Shown here: positions 8,332 to 17,111 of the stretch, piece by piece
Layout of the letters: every line of letters begins with the position of its first letter
Numbering within the stretch: position 1 is the stretch's first letter
Virus record (IMG/VR): IMGVR_UViG_3300034284_001122
Location: 1 to 36,114 of that record
DNA from: a virus
Strand: one strand, 5' to 3'
DNA length: 36,114 nucleotides
The notes under the pieces: generated by a model
What the model was told of the DNA's origin: nothing
The model's input: only the letters and a program-made list of their open reading frames with translations
The model's database searches: none
Made by a program: the position numbers and the translations under genes

Positions 8332-9332
8332 TAGTGTTTATTACAACAGGTTACGGAAAAAATATAGTAGGAGGTTCGGATATATGGTGTAACAACTTTG
8401 TAGAGAACATCTTACCATTAGTTACAGAAGATTACAAAATTGTAGTTGATGGTAGACCTCTATTTCCAGAAAAAGATACAATTTACACTTTTGAAAACGA
8501 TACAGAAATAGATAGGATATTAGATGAGTGTGATAAGATAGTTTTTCTGCACCATTCTTACAAACCGAATCCTATAATCAAAAAATATCTTCACAAAACT
8601 CACACAACCTTTGTTCATGCATTTATTCCTGATATGTTGGGATTAAACGATGAGTATGAAAACCTAATGACTAAAATAGATTGGGAATGGCAAAAAGAAA
8701 TATTAGATAATTCCCATAGTATAGTTTGGGTAGGATATGAAAACGATACTATACATAAAATGTATCCAAAAACTATAACAATTACAAATTACTATGAATG
8801 GAAAAATAAAAAACCATTTACAGGTATTATATCTGATAAAGTTGGATATGCAGCTAGATGTGAAACCCGAAAAAACGCACATTATTTAGATAACATACCA
8901 TCTATAATATTTTCTAACAAATACGATTATAAAAGAATGTTAGAAGCTTCTAACATAAATTCAAATTCTCATAGATTTATTGAATTTAATTATAGATTTC
9001 ATAAAAAGTTTTTTCAAAGTAATTTTCAAATATTTCATGGATGCTACACTAAAGAACCATTTGGATATGCAATTTTTGATGCAGTTAATAATGGAAAAAT
9101 TCCAATTATTCATACCGATTGGATGCCACACATCGATTACAAATATAGAGCAAGTAGTAAGGAAGAATTTAATGAAAAATATTTAGAAATTTTAAAAAAT
9201 ATTAACCAAAATCCATTTCAATATCCAATGAATATAGTTAGTTCTGAATTTTACAAATTATTAAAAGAATTAAATTTATATACTGACAAAAATAAATGGA
9301 TTGACTCTATTGTAAATTTGAATTTTTTTTAG
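8328..9332 (+). CDS. GT4-like (GT-B fold) glycosyltransferase (334 aa)
   Basis: The C-terminal half has the hallmarks of retaining GT4 enzymes: VGYAARCETRKN at 172-183, matching the usual Gly-Arg...Arg-Lys-Asn loop, and EPFGYAIFDAVNNGKIP at 243-259, the nucleotide-sugar binding motif. The second acid of the usual EX7E pair is Asp251 rather than Glu. The N-terminus has a Gly-rich VGGSDIW loop typical of the acceptor domain. Length is normal for the family. It overlaps the preceding glycosyltransferase by ATGA and is followed by a 37-base gap. Specificity cannot be inferred. Confidence 0.75.
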   Translation: MIVFITTGYGKNIVGGSDIWCNNFVENILPLVTEDYKIVVDGRPLFPEKDTIYTFENDTEIDRILDECDKIVFLHHSYKPNPIIKKYLHKTHTTFVHAFIPDMLGLNDEYENLMTKIDWEWQKEILDNSHSIVWVGYENDTIHKMYPKTITITNYYEWKNKKPFTGIISDKVGYAARCETRKNAHYLDNIPSIIFSNKYDYKRMLEASNINSNSHRFIEFNYRFHKKFFQSNFQIFHGCYTKEPFGYAIFDAVNNGKIPIIHTDWMPHIDYKYRASSKEEFNEKYLEILKNINQNPFQYPMNIVSSEFYKLLKELNLYTDKNKWIDSIVNLNFF

Positions 9333-9369
9333 TATATTAGATGTAATTTAAAACTTACTGATTAATCTC

Positions 9370-10128
9370 ATGCTACAAGATTTACAATACATAAAAAATA
9401 CTTTAACAAATAATATAGAATTCAATGAATATCAGGAACAGGAAGATGCTCCAGTTCCTTATAGATGGTCTCATGGTGCAACTGATTTACATTTAGGTGA
9501 TGGTTTAATTGTGTATTCTCTCATTCAGTATATGAGAGCAAAAACTTGTGTATGTTTGGGTAGTGGTGGTGGATTTATTCCAAGATTAATGACACAGGCT
9601 AGATATGATTTGTATAATCAGAAAATATTTGAAGGAAATCCTGATTTAAATTGGGGAGATATTGGAGTTACTTATGTAGTCGATGCAATGAATGGAATTG
9701 GTGGTAATGTAAACTGGTTCAGAGAAGAATCTTTTTTTAGAAGAACATTTCATCCAAGAATTATTAATAAAACAACAGAAGAAGCATTTCATAATTATTT
9801 TGTTCTTAATGATATTCAGATAGATTATTTACATATAGATGCAGGGCATAGTTATGAGAATGTAAAAGAAGATTTTGAATTGTATTCTCAATTATTATCA
9901 CCAAATGGAATTATATCAATTCACGATACCGACCCTAATTATGCAGATAGTTACATCGTTACAAACGAAGTAAAAGACAGAGGTGATTTTGATGATTGGC
10001 ATGGACCAATTGTATTTGCAAAAGAATTAAAGGATAATCCAAATTGGGAAGTATTTGACCTTTTTAATTTTGGTATTCAAAAAAATAAACCAGCATCAAC
10101 AGGATTAACATTAGTTAAAAGAAAATGA
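9370..10128 (+). CDS. Class I SAM-dependent methyltransferase (252 aa)
   Basis: A Rossmann SAM-binding loop is present (VCLGSGGGF at 61-69). A later HIDAGHSYENVKEDF segment and ISIHD (183-187) match the pattern of the Methyltransf_24 group of small-molecule and sugar methyltransferases, in which the Asp and His near the end of strand 4 help bind metal or substrate. In a glycan cluster it most likely O-methylates a sugar, either as nucleotide sugar or as the terminal residue (inference). Its stop overlaps the next start as ATGA, so the two are coupled. Confidence 0.75.
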   Translation: MLQDLQYIKNTLTNNIEFNEYQEQEDAPVPYRWSHGATDLHLGDGLIVYSLIQYMRAKTCVCLGSGGGFIPRLMTQARYDLYNQKIFEGNPDLNWGDIGVTYVVDAMNGIGGNVNWFREESFFRRTFHPRIINKTTEEAFHNYFVLNDIQIDYLHIDAGHSYENVKEDFELYSQLLSPNGIISIHDTDPNYADSYIVTNEVKDRGDFDDWHGPIVFAKELKDNPNWEVFDLFNFGIQKNKPASTGLTLVKRK

Positions 10129-10967
10129 TTAGATTAGTTACAGTAACAGGCAGTAGAACAAACACTTTATATCACATGTTAAACCATTATTCTCATTTAG
10201 TAGATGAGATGTGTGTGGTTGTATATGAATGGGAAGGTGTTAGTACATACAATGATGTATCAGATATTGTTTCACAATTTTCAAATGCGAAAATAGTAAT
10301 AAGAGTAATTGGAGAAAAATACAATTGGGAAAAGGTAACCGAATTATACAATAAAGCTAAATCAGAACATCCAAATGATTGGTGGGTAATATCAGACGAT
10401 GACGAATTTCATTTATATTCAAAACCATTATCAGAAATAGTAGCAGATTGTAATACAAACGGATGGGAATTAGTAAGAGGTGGATTCATAGATAGAATCG
10501 GAGAAGATGGTGAATTTAGTAAAATAAATCAAACTGATAATATATTTGAGCAATTTCCGTATGCTGGATTTTTCAGATATCCAATGAGTGAAGCGTGTCC
10601 AAACAAAATTTGTATAGTAAAAGGAAATATTGAATTAACATCAGGACAACATTATGCTAAAATTGATGGACAAACAACTTGGAAATGGATGGGATGGAAT
10701 CACCCATTAATTGCACCCGTTGATGAGTATAATGTTCAGGTTCATCATTTTAAATGGGATTCTACTTGTATAGATAGAATTAAATCAGTAGCAGATATTA
10801 GAAAAGATTATGCATTTTCAGATGAATATTTAAAAATGTATCAATCATTAAGAAGTAACAATTTTGAAATTGATATTACAAATTGGAATATGGAATATTG
10901 CCCAACTGCAAATTACGAAAATTATAAAAATTGGGATAAATTATTTAAAAAAATTATATCTATATAA
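10125..10967 (+). CDS. GT2/GT92-like glycosyltransferase (280 aa)
   Basis: It opens with a GT-A-like strand (LVTVTGSRTNTLYHML), then has a strong acidic cluster after a hydrophobic strand (WWVISDDDEF, Asp91-Glu94) as the metal-binding DxD-type motif, and HHFKW at 207-211. An HxxKW-type motif near the end followed by an arginine-rich helix is common in GT2/GT92-like proteins from phage and bacterial polysaccharide clusters. It is coupled to the methyltransferase by ATGA. Sugar specificity is unknown. Confidence 0.65.
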   Translation: MIRLVTVTGSRTNTLYHMLNHYSHLVDEMCVVVYEWEGVSTYNDVSDIVSQFSNAKIVIRVIGEKYNWEKVTELYNKAKSEHPNDWWVISDDDEFHLYSKPLSEIVADCNTNGWELVRGGFIDRIGEDGEFSKINQTDNIFEQFPYAGFFRYPMSEACPNKICIVKGNIELTSGQHYAKIDGQTTWKWMGWNHPLIAPVDEYNVQVHHFKWDSTCIDRIKSVADIRKDYAFSDEYLKMYQSLRSNNFEIDITNWNMEYCPTANYENYKNWDKLFKKIISI

Positions 10968-10981
10968 AATAGGTTATTAAA

Positions 10982-12439
10982 ATGGTGAATAATAAAAAGT
11001 TATCGATTATAGTACCGTACTCCAATCGTTTGCAAGACCTATATACTTTTGTGGGTCACATGGAATACTTTTTAAAAGATAAAACGGATTACGAAATTCA
11101 TTTCATAGAACAAATTGATGCAGATGTTTATTTCAATTATGGAAAGTTATGTAATATTGGTGCATCCATAACACAAAATCGTTCAGATTATTATGTATTC
11201 CATGATATAGATATTTTACCTAAACAAGAATCGTGCAATTACAATTTTGAATACTATCCAACTCACCTTTGTCCAAATTTAAAACCATATCCACATTGGA
11301 TAGGTGGTGCTTTTAAAATTACAAAAGAAAATTTCTTCGAAGTAAATGGATTTAGTAATGATTATTGGGGAGGTTCTTTTCATTGGATAGATTTTTTGTA
11401 TAGATTAAAAAAACACAAATTATTATCTGCAAAAAGATTTTTTACTAAAAATATCTATAAACCGCATGTTTTAACAAATGTAAAGGAGGTAAATAAGTAT
11501 ATTAAAAAAACAATATACCCCTTTGATTCAAATGAAAATAATTGTGTATTTGTAAGAGCAAACAAAACAACCGATTATATTTTTGAAGATTCATTTACAA
11601 TATCAATGAATGTTTTTATTAATGATAATCAATCAAATGATGCTTGTATTATTGGAAAACAAGGATATGATATGGGAATTTTTATTATGAATAATGAAGG
11701 AATTGTAGTTCAATTGTGGGATGATAATAAGAATTTATATCAAATGTGGTATCCACATAAATCCCATACCAATCAATGGATAAACCTATCATTAAAGATT
11801 GATATGGATAAGAAAAAAGCAGGTTTATATATCGATGGTAAAATTGTGCAAACATTGGATAAATTACCAAAACATTTAATGGATTTTAAAGGAAAAGATT
11901 TATGGATTGGTAGTTTGGCATTTAATAATTCATTTAGTGGTAAAATATGTAACTTATTACTATTTGATTACCCGTTGGCAGAATCTGAAATAATAAAATT
12001 ATATACAGATGGATATACAACGATAAATGGTACAATAACTACAAATTTTGAAGCAGTTATAAATGTACCATTTGATAAAAAATTTGGAGATTTTTATGTA
12101 GATGATTCTAAAACATTTTCAAATCCAAGAATAGTATCAACTGGAATACATCAGGAAATATATTCCGAAGAATTGAATCTATCTTATGAATTTGATATGC
12201 CAGAACAATCAAATGGACGGTTTGAAATCTTGGAAAATTCAAAAAAATTTACTAAATTAGAGAACTATTATTGGACAAAAACAGATGAAATATTTGAAGA
12301 AAATAAAAATATTTTCTTTTATGAAATTGCGACTGGTATATTAGATACTGATAAATTTGGTTTAAATACATTATCATACGATTTAATATCAACCGAAGAA
12401 ATTAAAACAGGAGTTTATAAACATCAAATTAAAATATAA
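10982..12439 (+). CDS. GT7 (beta-1,4-galactosyltransferase-like) with nested LamG domain, degenerate active site (485 aa)
   Basis: Residues 1-145 follow the GT7 core: VPYSNR (11-16), FNYGKLCNIG (51-60), HDIDILP (74-80), a Gly-Gly loop (108-109) and NGFSNDYWG (122-130). Where the two paralogues have WGWGFEDDD or WDWGMEDDD, this protein reads GGSFHWIDFLYR (130-141), so the acidic catalytic/acceptor-binding cluster is gone. A LamG/concanavalin-like lectin domain spans about 185-345. The C-terminus still holds a GT7-tail-like KFGLNTLSY (458-466), but with Phe in place of Asp. The His that binds metal in beta4GalT enzymes appears replaced (ENSKK region). It is likely a non-catalytic or altered paralogue, perhaps a binding subunit (inference). 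Confidence 0.7.
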   Translation: MVNNKKLSIIVPYSNRLQDLYTFVGHMEYFLKDKTDYEIHFIEQIDADVYFNYGKLCNIGASITQNRSDYYVFHDIDILPKQESCNYNFEYYPTHLCPNLKPYPHWIGGAFKITKENFFEVNGFSNDYWGGSFHWIDFLYRLKKHKLLSAKRFFTKNIYKPHVLTNVKEVNKYIKKTIYPFDSNENNCVFVRANKTTDYIFEDSFTISMNVFINDNQSNDACIIGKQGYDMGIFIMNNEGIVVQLWDDNKNLYQMWYPHKSHTNQWINLSLKIDMDKKKAGLYIDGKIVQTLDKLPKHLMDFKGKDLWIGSLAFNNSFSGKICNLLLFDYPLAESEIIKLYTDGYTTINGTITTNFEAVINVPFDKKFGDFYVDDSKTFSNPRIVSTGIHQEIYSEELNLSYEFDMPEQSNGRFEILENSKKFTKLENYYWTKTDEIFEENKNIFFYEIATGILDTDKFGLNTLSYDLISTEEIKTGVYKHQIKI

Positions 12440-12445
12440 AAATAA

Positions 12446-12787
12446 ATGGCAAAAATTAAGTTACAGTCGGATACAACATCTTCTACAGACGAAAATTTAG
12501 AATCGTTTGTATTAGAAACAAGAAAAGTAAAAGCATTGGAAAAAATTGCAAACTCATTAGATGCACTTACTATTTGGTTTGAAGAAATTAACAAATCAGA
12601 GTGGAGTGATAGAGTTGCGTATTATCTGTATGAATTCTATAATATTGCAAAAGAAAATGGACAATCATTAAATTCAGGAAAACCTTTTGCAGGAAATGTT
12701 CCAACAGAACCCGCTCAAACCGAAGAAGGGGCCGAATTGCCACCACCTCGTAAAGTAAGACCTAAAAAAGATATTGAAAAAGTGTAA
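12446..12787 (+). CDS. Hypothetical protein (113 aa)
   Basis: No family was recognised. Residues 20-75 are predicted mainly helical (a Lys/Glu/Leu-rich helix, then a Trp/Tyr-rich segment WSDRVAYYLYEFYNIA). The C-terminal third is a disordered Pro/Glu stretch with a basic end (PPPRKVRPKK). It sits 6 bases after one GT7-LamG gene and 5 bases before the next, with no overlap in other frames, so it is a real gene of the operon. It could be an accessory or scaffolding protein for the neighbouring glycosyltransferases, but nothing in the sequence proves that. Confidence 0.6.
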   Translation: MAKIKLQSDTTSSTDENLESFVLETRKVKALEKIANSLDALTIWFEEINKSEWSDRVAYYLYEFYNIAKENGQSLNSGKPFAGNVPTEPAQTEEGAELPPPRKVRPKKDIEKV

Positions 12788-12792
12788 TCTAA

Positions 12793-14223
12793 ATGAAATT
12801 AGGAATAATTGTACCATATAGAGATAGAGAATCACATTTAACCAGATTTGGTGAAATAATATCTTCATATTTAAAATCCAAAAAAATTAAACACGAAATT
12901 ATTATAGTTGAACAAACTGATGATAAGCCGTTTAATAGGGGAAAGTTATTAAATATTGGGTATATTAAAGCAAAAGAATTAGGATGTGGGTATATTGTAT
13001 TTCATGATGTAGATATGTTACCAATTGAGGTTGATTATTCTTATTCTGAATTACCTATGCATCTTGCAACTAATTTTGAATTAGAATATGATAAATCAAA
13101 AAACTTGTCATTTGATGAATATTTTGGTGGTGTAACTATGTTTAGTTCTGATACATTTGAACGAATAAATGGATATTCCAATTTATATTGGGGATGGGGG
13201 TTTGAAGATGATGACCTTTTATTTAGAGTTAGTCAAAAAAACATTCCATTGGATTCAAAAATTATTGGTAAAAATGAAACCAAAAAATTATATGGATTAT
13301 CTTTTAGCGGAAACGATTCTTATATTAAAATACCAAAAAAGGAATTATTAGATTTTGAAAAAGATACATCGATATTAATAACATTTAAACCAGATGAAAT
13401 AATATCAAATCCAAATAACGATTACGATGAATATACGGTATTTTCAATACCTGGATACGATACTAATATAAGTTATAATTCTTTTAAAAGATATAAAGTA
13501 GATTTTTGGGATGATAGTGATACCTGCACTTCTATTAATTCAGAAATATTAACTAATCATTTTACTCAAATTTGTTTAACATTTGATTATAAAAAAAACC
13601 AAATTTTTTTTTATAAAGATGGTGAATTGGTAGGTACGGAAAAACTAAATCATGCTCCAAAAGATTATTCAGATGAAGAATATTTTTATTTAGGAGTTGG
13701 TTCACCTGAAAGAGATTTTAACCAAAACTTTTTTTATGGAATGATTTCTGAATTCGCAATATATGATTGTAAACTGAAAGATAAAGAAATTTCAGTATTA
13801 GCAGATAATGTTTTAGAAAATTCTTTATTAGAAAATTTTAGAGCGTATAAATCCGCAGAGTATTTAACATTATATTATGATTTTAAATTTTATAAAGAAA
13901 ATATATTATTAGATTTGTCTTTTAATAATAATCATGGTGAAATTAATAATTGTCATTTCATAAAATCACATGAATCATTGGGTAGAGAAATGGCAGTTCC
14001 ATATAGAAGAAAATCTTTATTTAAATTATTATCTCATAAAACAAATAGTTGGAATGAGAAAAATTGGGTTCATAGAGAAACTCGTATAAACCAATTAAGA
14101 TTTTTAAATCAAGTTAAAACTAAATTATATAACACAGATAACGATGGTTTAAATAGTTGTTTATATCAAGTATTAAATGATGTATCAATGAATAACTATC
14201 ATCATCTATCAGTATTATTGTAG
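12793..14223 (+). CDS. GT7 beta-1,4-galactosyltransferase-like enzyme with nested LamG domain (476 aa)
   Basis: All GT7 motifs are intact: VPYRDR (7-12), FNRGKLLNIG (47-56), HDVDMLP (71-77, the metal DxD), FGG (111-113), NGYSNLYWGWGFEDDD (126-141). A LamG/concanavalin-like domain follows at about 165-395 (paired beta strands with YIKIPKKEL, FYKDGELVGT and a closing YYDF). The GT7 fold then resumes: SHK at 414-416, where His415 matches the third metal ligand of beta4GalT, and DGLNSCLYQVL at 451-461, matching the conserved C-terminal DGLNSLTYQV-type motif of animal enzymes. The lectin is therefore inserted within the catalytic domain. It probably transfers a hexose from a UDP-sugar; the acceptor is unknown. 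The next gene starts one base after the stop. Confidence 0.82.
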   Translation: MKLGIIVPYRDRESHLTRFGEIISSYLKSKKIKHEIIIVEQTDDKPFNRGKLLNIGYIKAKELGCGYIVFHDVDMLPIEVDYSYSELPMHLATNFELEYDKSKNLSFDEYFGGVTMFSSDTFERINGYSNLYWGWGFEDDDLLFRVSQKNIPLDSKIIGKNETKKLYGLSFSGNDSYIKIPKKELLDFEKDTSILITFKPDEIISNPNNDYDEYTVFSIPGYDTNISYNSFKRYKVDFWDDSDTCTSINSEILTNHFTQICLTFDYKKNQIFFYKDGELVGTEKLNHAPKDYSDEEYFYLGVGSPERDFNQNFFYGMISEFAIYDCKLKDKEISVLADNVLENSLLENFRAYKSAEYLTLYYDFKFYKENILLDLSFNNNHGEINNCHFIKSHESLGREMAVPYRRKSLFKLLSHKTNSWNEKNWVHRETRINQLRFLNQVKTKLYNTDNDGLNSCLYQVLNDVSMNNYHHLSVLL

Positions 14224-14224
14224 A

Positions 14225-15691
14225 ATGGGACATAAGTTAGGAGTTTGCGTACCATATAGAAACAGAGAGGAACACATGAATCAATTTGTTCCATGGGTTA
14301 CTAATTTCTTAACAAAGAAAGGAATTGACCATACCATTTATATTGCACATCAATGCGATGAATATTTATTCAACAGAGGATTGATGAAAAACATTGCTGC
14401 AAAGCACGCAATTGATGATGGGTGTGATTACATCGTTTGGCATGATATTGATATGGTGCCGGAAGATGCTAGTTGTGATTATTCATATCCAGAAGAAACC
14501 CCTCAACATATAGCAGTTCGTATTTCACAATCCGAATATCAATTAAAATATCAGGAATACTTTGGTGGTGCGGTTGTTTTTACAAAAGAACAAGTTTTAG
14601 CAACTAATGGGTATTCAAATGATTATTGGGATTGGGGTATGGAGGATGATGACCTTTTTTGGAGATGTGTTATGGAAGGGTATGTGGATAAACAAACGAT
14701 TGATTTTGCTAAAGTAAAAAATGTGGCAGTATTCGATGGTAAAAGTTCATATATTAAAATACCATCTTCTGAAAAAAATAGAATAGCAATATCAAATTCA
14801 CATACATTATCAGTTTTAGTAAAAGCAGACCAGCAGTTAGAAAAAGTTCCTATTTGGTTAATTGGTGATTCAAATAGAAAATTTGTAGAATACCCAATAT
14901 TTAGAAAACCAGGATATGATTGGGGGATATCATTTAATAATAGTAGAGCATATACTGGTATGATGTGGAACGCACATAGAGAACACATATATCAATGGTT
15001 CAAGCGTTATGAAGGTGAGTGGACTTGGGTAACAATGGTAGTTGATGATTTAGAAAAGAAAATGCATTTTTATTTAAATGGAAATGAGAGTGATGCTAGA
15101 AACGGAACTGGTACACAATCGCCAGTTGAATACAGCTATAATTTAAAAAGATATGGTACAGAGCCATTTTACATAGGACACACATCTACCGTAGAACCAT
15201 TTGAACCACATGCCTTTTTTAAAGGCGAAATTGCCGATATTAAATTATGGAATAGAGCATTATCAAGCGAAGATGTTTCAAAATTACATAAAGAATATTC
15301 AACAGATGGTTTAATATTACATTATAATTTTGATGAAATAACTGATGGTAAATTTGTAATAGACCAGGCTGAAGTAAATGATGGTGTAATGTATAATGTT
15401 AGTATTGAAGAAAGAGAAATACAAATACCGCATGTAGTATTACCTCATAGAAGAGATGGTAAATTTTTCTGTCTACCACACGAAACTGAAGGTTTAATTA
15501 AGGAAGGTGGCATTGAAAAGTGGGCTAAAGGAGAAACAACTGCCAGAAATGAAAGACGATATGTATTAGAAATGCAACAGGGTAAAATCGATTATAAAAA
15601 AGATGGTATAAATAATATGAAATATAAACATATTAGTACTAAAACTATTTTTGATAAACACAAATTAATAAATGTTTATTGTTTAAAATAA
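14225..15691 (+). CDS. GT7 beta-1,4-galactosyltransferase-like enzyme with nested LamG domain (488 aa)
   Basis: This is a second intact paralogue. It has VPYRNR (9-14), FNRGLMKNIA (49-58), HDIDMVP (73-79), FGG (113-115) and NGYSNDYWDWGMEDDD (128-143). A LamG domain lies at about 162-400, with FDGKSSYIKIP at its start, a HFYLNGNE hairpin, a KLWNRALSSED strand-turn and the closing LHYNFDE. The GT7 tail returns with FFCLPHE (His419 as probable metal ligand) and DGINNMKY (460-467). Compared with its neighbour, WGWG is WDWG. The three GT7-LamG genes are diverged paralogues from tandem duplication. The differing lectin surfaces may bind different acceptor glycans (inference). Confidence 0.82.
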   Translation: MGHKLGVCVPYRNREEHMNQFVPWVTNFLTKKGIDHTIYIAHQCDEYLFNRGLMKNIAAKHAIDDGCDYIVWHDIDMVPEDASCDYSYPEETPQHIAVRISQSEYQLKYQEYFGGAVVFTKEQVLATNGYSNDYWDWGMEDDDLFWRCVMEGYVDKQTIDFAKVKNVAVFDGKSSYIKIPSSEKNRIAISNSHTLSVLVKADQQLEKVPIWLIGDSNRKFVEYPIFRKPGYDWGISFNNSRAYTGMMWNAHREHIYQWFKRYEGEWTWVTMVVDDLEKKMHFYLNGNESDARNGTGTQSPVEYSYNLKRYGTEPFYIGHTSTVEPFEPHAFFKGEIADIKLWNRALSSEDVSKLHKEYSTDGLILHYNFDEITDGKFVIDQAEVNDGVMYNVSIEEREIQIPHVVLPHRRDGKFFCLPHETEGLIKEGGIEKWAKGETTARNERRYVLEMQQGKIDYKKDGINNMKYKHISTKTIFDKHKLINVYCLK

Positions 15692-15695
15692 AAAT

Positions 15696-17111
15696 ATGGC
15701 AGAAGATAAAACTTATAGCGAAAATCCAATCTATTTAAAAGTAAAGGATGAACTTAACGCAGTTGGTCCAGGTATGTGTGCTGCAAAATGGACACAAGTA
15801 ACATTGCAATTACAAAGTGGACATAATCACTCATGCCACCACCCACAGACACATAAAATTTCAGAAACAGAAATTGCACGAAACCCATCTGCACTTCACA
15901 ATACGAGATACAAAAAACTCCGTAGAAAAGAAATGTTGCAAGGAGCAAGACCAACTGAATGTGATTATTGTTGGAAAGTGGAAGATAATTCAGACCGTTT
16001 TTCGGATAGAATTTTTAAATCAGGTGAAAGTTGGTCTTATCCATTCATTAACGATATCATTAAATCTGATTGGAGAGAAGATTTTAATCCAAAATATGTA
16101 GAGGTTGCATTTTCAAATGCATGTAATTTTAAATGTTCATATTGTGGGCCAGCATATAGTTCAACTTGGATGGAAGAAATTGAAAAACATGGAGCATATC
16201 CAACATTGGATAATTTCAATTCTGTTGATTGGATGAAAAATGAAGATAAATTACCTATTCCTCATAAAGAACATAATCCATACGTTGATGCGTTTTGGAA
16301 ATGGTGGCCTGATTTGTATAAAGATTTACATACTTTTAGAATTACTGGTGGTGAACCGTTGTTGTCGAAGGATACATGGGGTGTATTGGATTACATTATA
16401 AATCACCCAAATCCAAATACTGAATTAAAATTAGCAATTAATTCAAATTTAGGAGTTCCTGATAAATTAATAGATAAACTTATTGAAAAAATAAAAAGAA
16501 TAGAGGATGAGGGTAGAGCAAAAGAAATTGTAATATTTACATCTACAGATACATGGGGTGAGCAAGCAGAATATATTCGTACTGGATTAGAATTCAATAA
16601 ATTTTGGGATAACGTAAATAAAATTCTTACACAATGTCCAAGAACTATTGTAACATTTATGTCTACATATAATGCGTTAAGTGTTTTTAATTATGAACAA
16701 TTAATTCATAATATTTACACATTAAAAGATGTATACGCATCTACTGATAGATACTGGAATTCTGCAGTGTTTTTAGATTCATCATATTTACGATATCCGT
16801 TACATCAGACGGTTCAAGTACTTCCATTTGATTACGCCAAATATATTACGGACCAAGCCAAATTAATTACATATTATGCGGCACCATCATTTGACCCAAA
16901 ACATATTGGATATTCTGATGTTGAGGTTCAAAAAGTAAAAAGAATTTATGATTGGATGGTTTCTCCCCAGGATGCGGGACAACAAATGAAAAATAGATAT
17001 AGTTTTTATCAATATTTTTCAAATCACGATAAGAGAAGAGGGACTGATTTTTGTAAAACATTTCCAGAATTAGAAGAATTTTATCACTTTTGTTCAACAA
17101 TAAAAATATGA
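15696..17111 (+). CDS. Radical SAM protein, twitch-domain type (471 aa)
   Basis: The radical SAM 4Fe-4S motif CNFKCSYC (C143, C147, C150) and the glycine motif ITGGEPLL (216-223) are present. About 50 residues upstream lie more cysteines, including CxxC in ECDYCWKVED (C89, C92) plus C28 and C47 (HSCHHP). This N-terminal Cys/His set with a following radical SAM core resembles proteins annotated as twitch-domain-containing radical SAM, which occur in large marine phages. They generate a 5'-deoxyadenosyl radical; the substrate is unknown for this group. Four bases separate it from the GT7 gene, and its TGA overlaps the next ATG. Sugar or peptide modification is plausible from the context only. 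Confidence 0.82.
   Translation: MAEDKTYSENPIYLKVKDELNAVGPGMCAAKWTQVTLQLQSGHNHSCHHPQTHKISETEIARNPSALHNTRYKKLRRKEMLQGARPTECDYCWKVEDNSDRFSDRIFKSGESWSYPFINDIIKSDWREDFNPKYVEVAFSNACNFKCSYCGPAYSSTWMEEIEKHGAYPTLDNFNSVDWMKNEDKLPIPHKEHNPYVDAFWKWWPDLYKDLHTFRITGGEPLLSKDTWGVLDYIINHPNPNTELKLAINSNLGVPDKLIDKLIEKIKRIEDEGRAKEIVIFTSTDTWGEQAEYIRTGLEFNKFWDNVNKILTQCPRTIVTFMSTYNALSVFNYEQLIHNIYTLKDVYASTDRYWNSAVFLDSSYLRYPLHQTVQVLPFDYAKYITDQAKLITYYAAPSFDPKHIGYSDVEVQKVKRIYDWMVSPQDAGQQMKNRYSFYQYFSNHDKRRGTDFCKTFPELEEFYHFCSTIKI

Noticed and set aside
8980-9186. Second + strand frame of 68 codons within the GT4-like gene
   Set aside because: It overlaps fully with a well-supported gene in another frame and shows no motif.
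9311-9369. Possible terminator after the GT4-like gene (T8 run, 37-base gap)
   Set aside because: No convincing GC-containing stem precedes the T run, and the T run is still within the coding sequence.
15607-15614. TATAAATA inside the third GT7-LamG gene
   Set aside because: It encodes ordinary residues (Gly-Ile-Asn-Asn) near the gene end, and such 8-mers are expected by chance at this AT content. It could in principle serve the radical SAM gene about 80 bases on, but there is no further support.
17090-17107. TTG start extending the LamG protein upstream
   Set aside because: The ATG at 17108 gives the usual ATGA coupling with the radical SAM stop, and the extra six residues add nothing recognisable.
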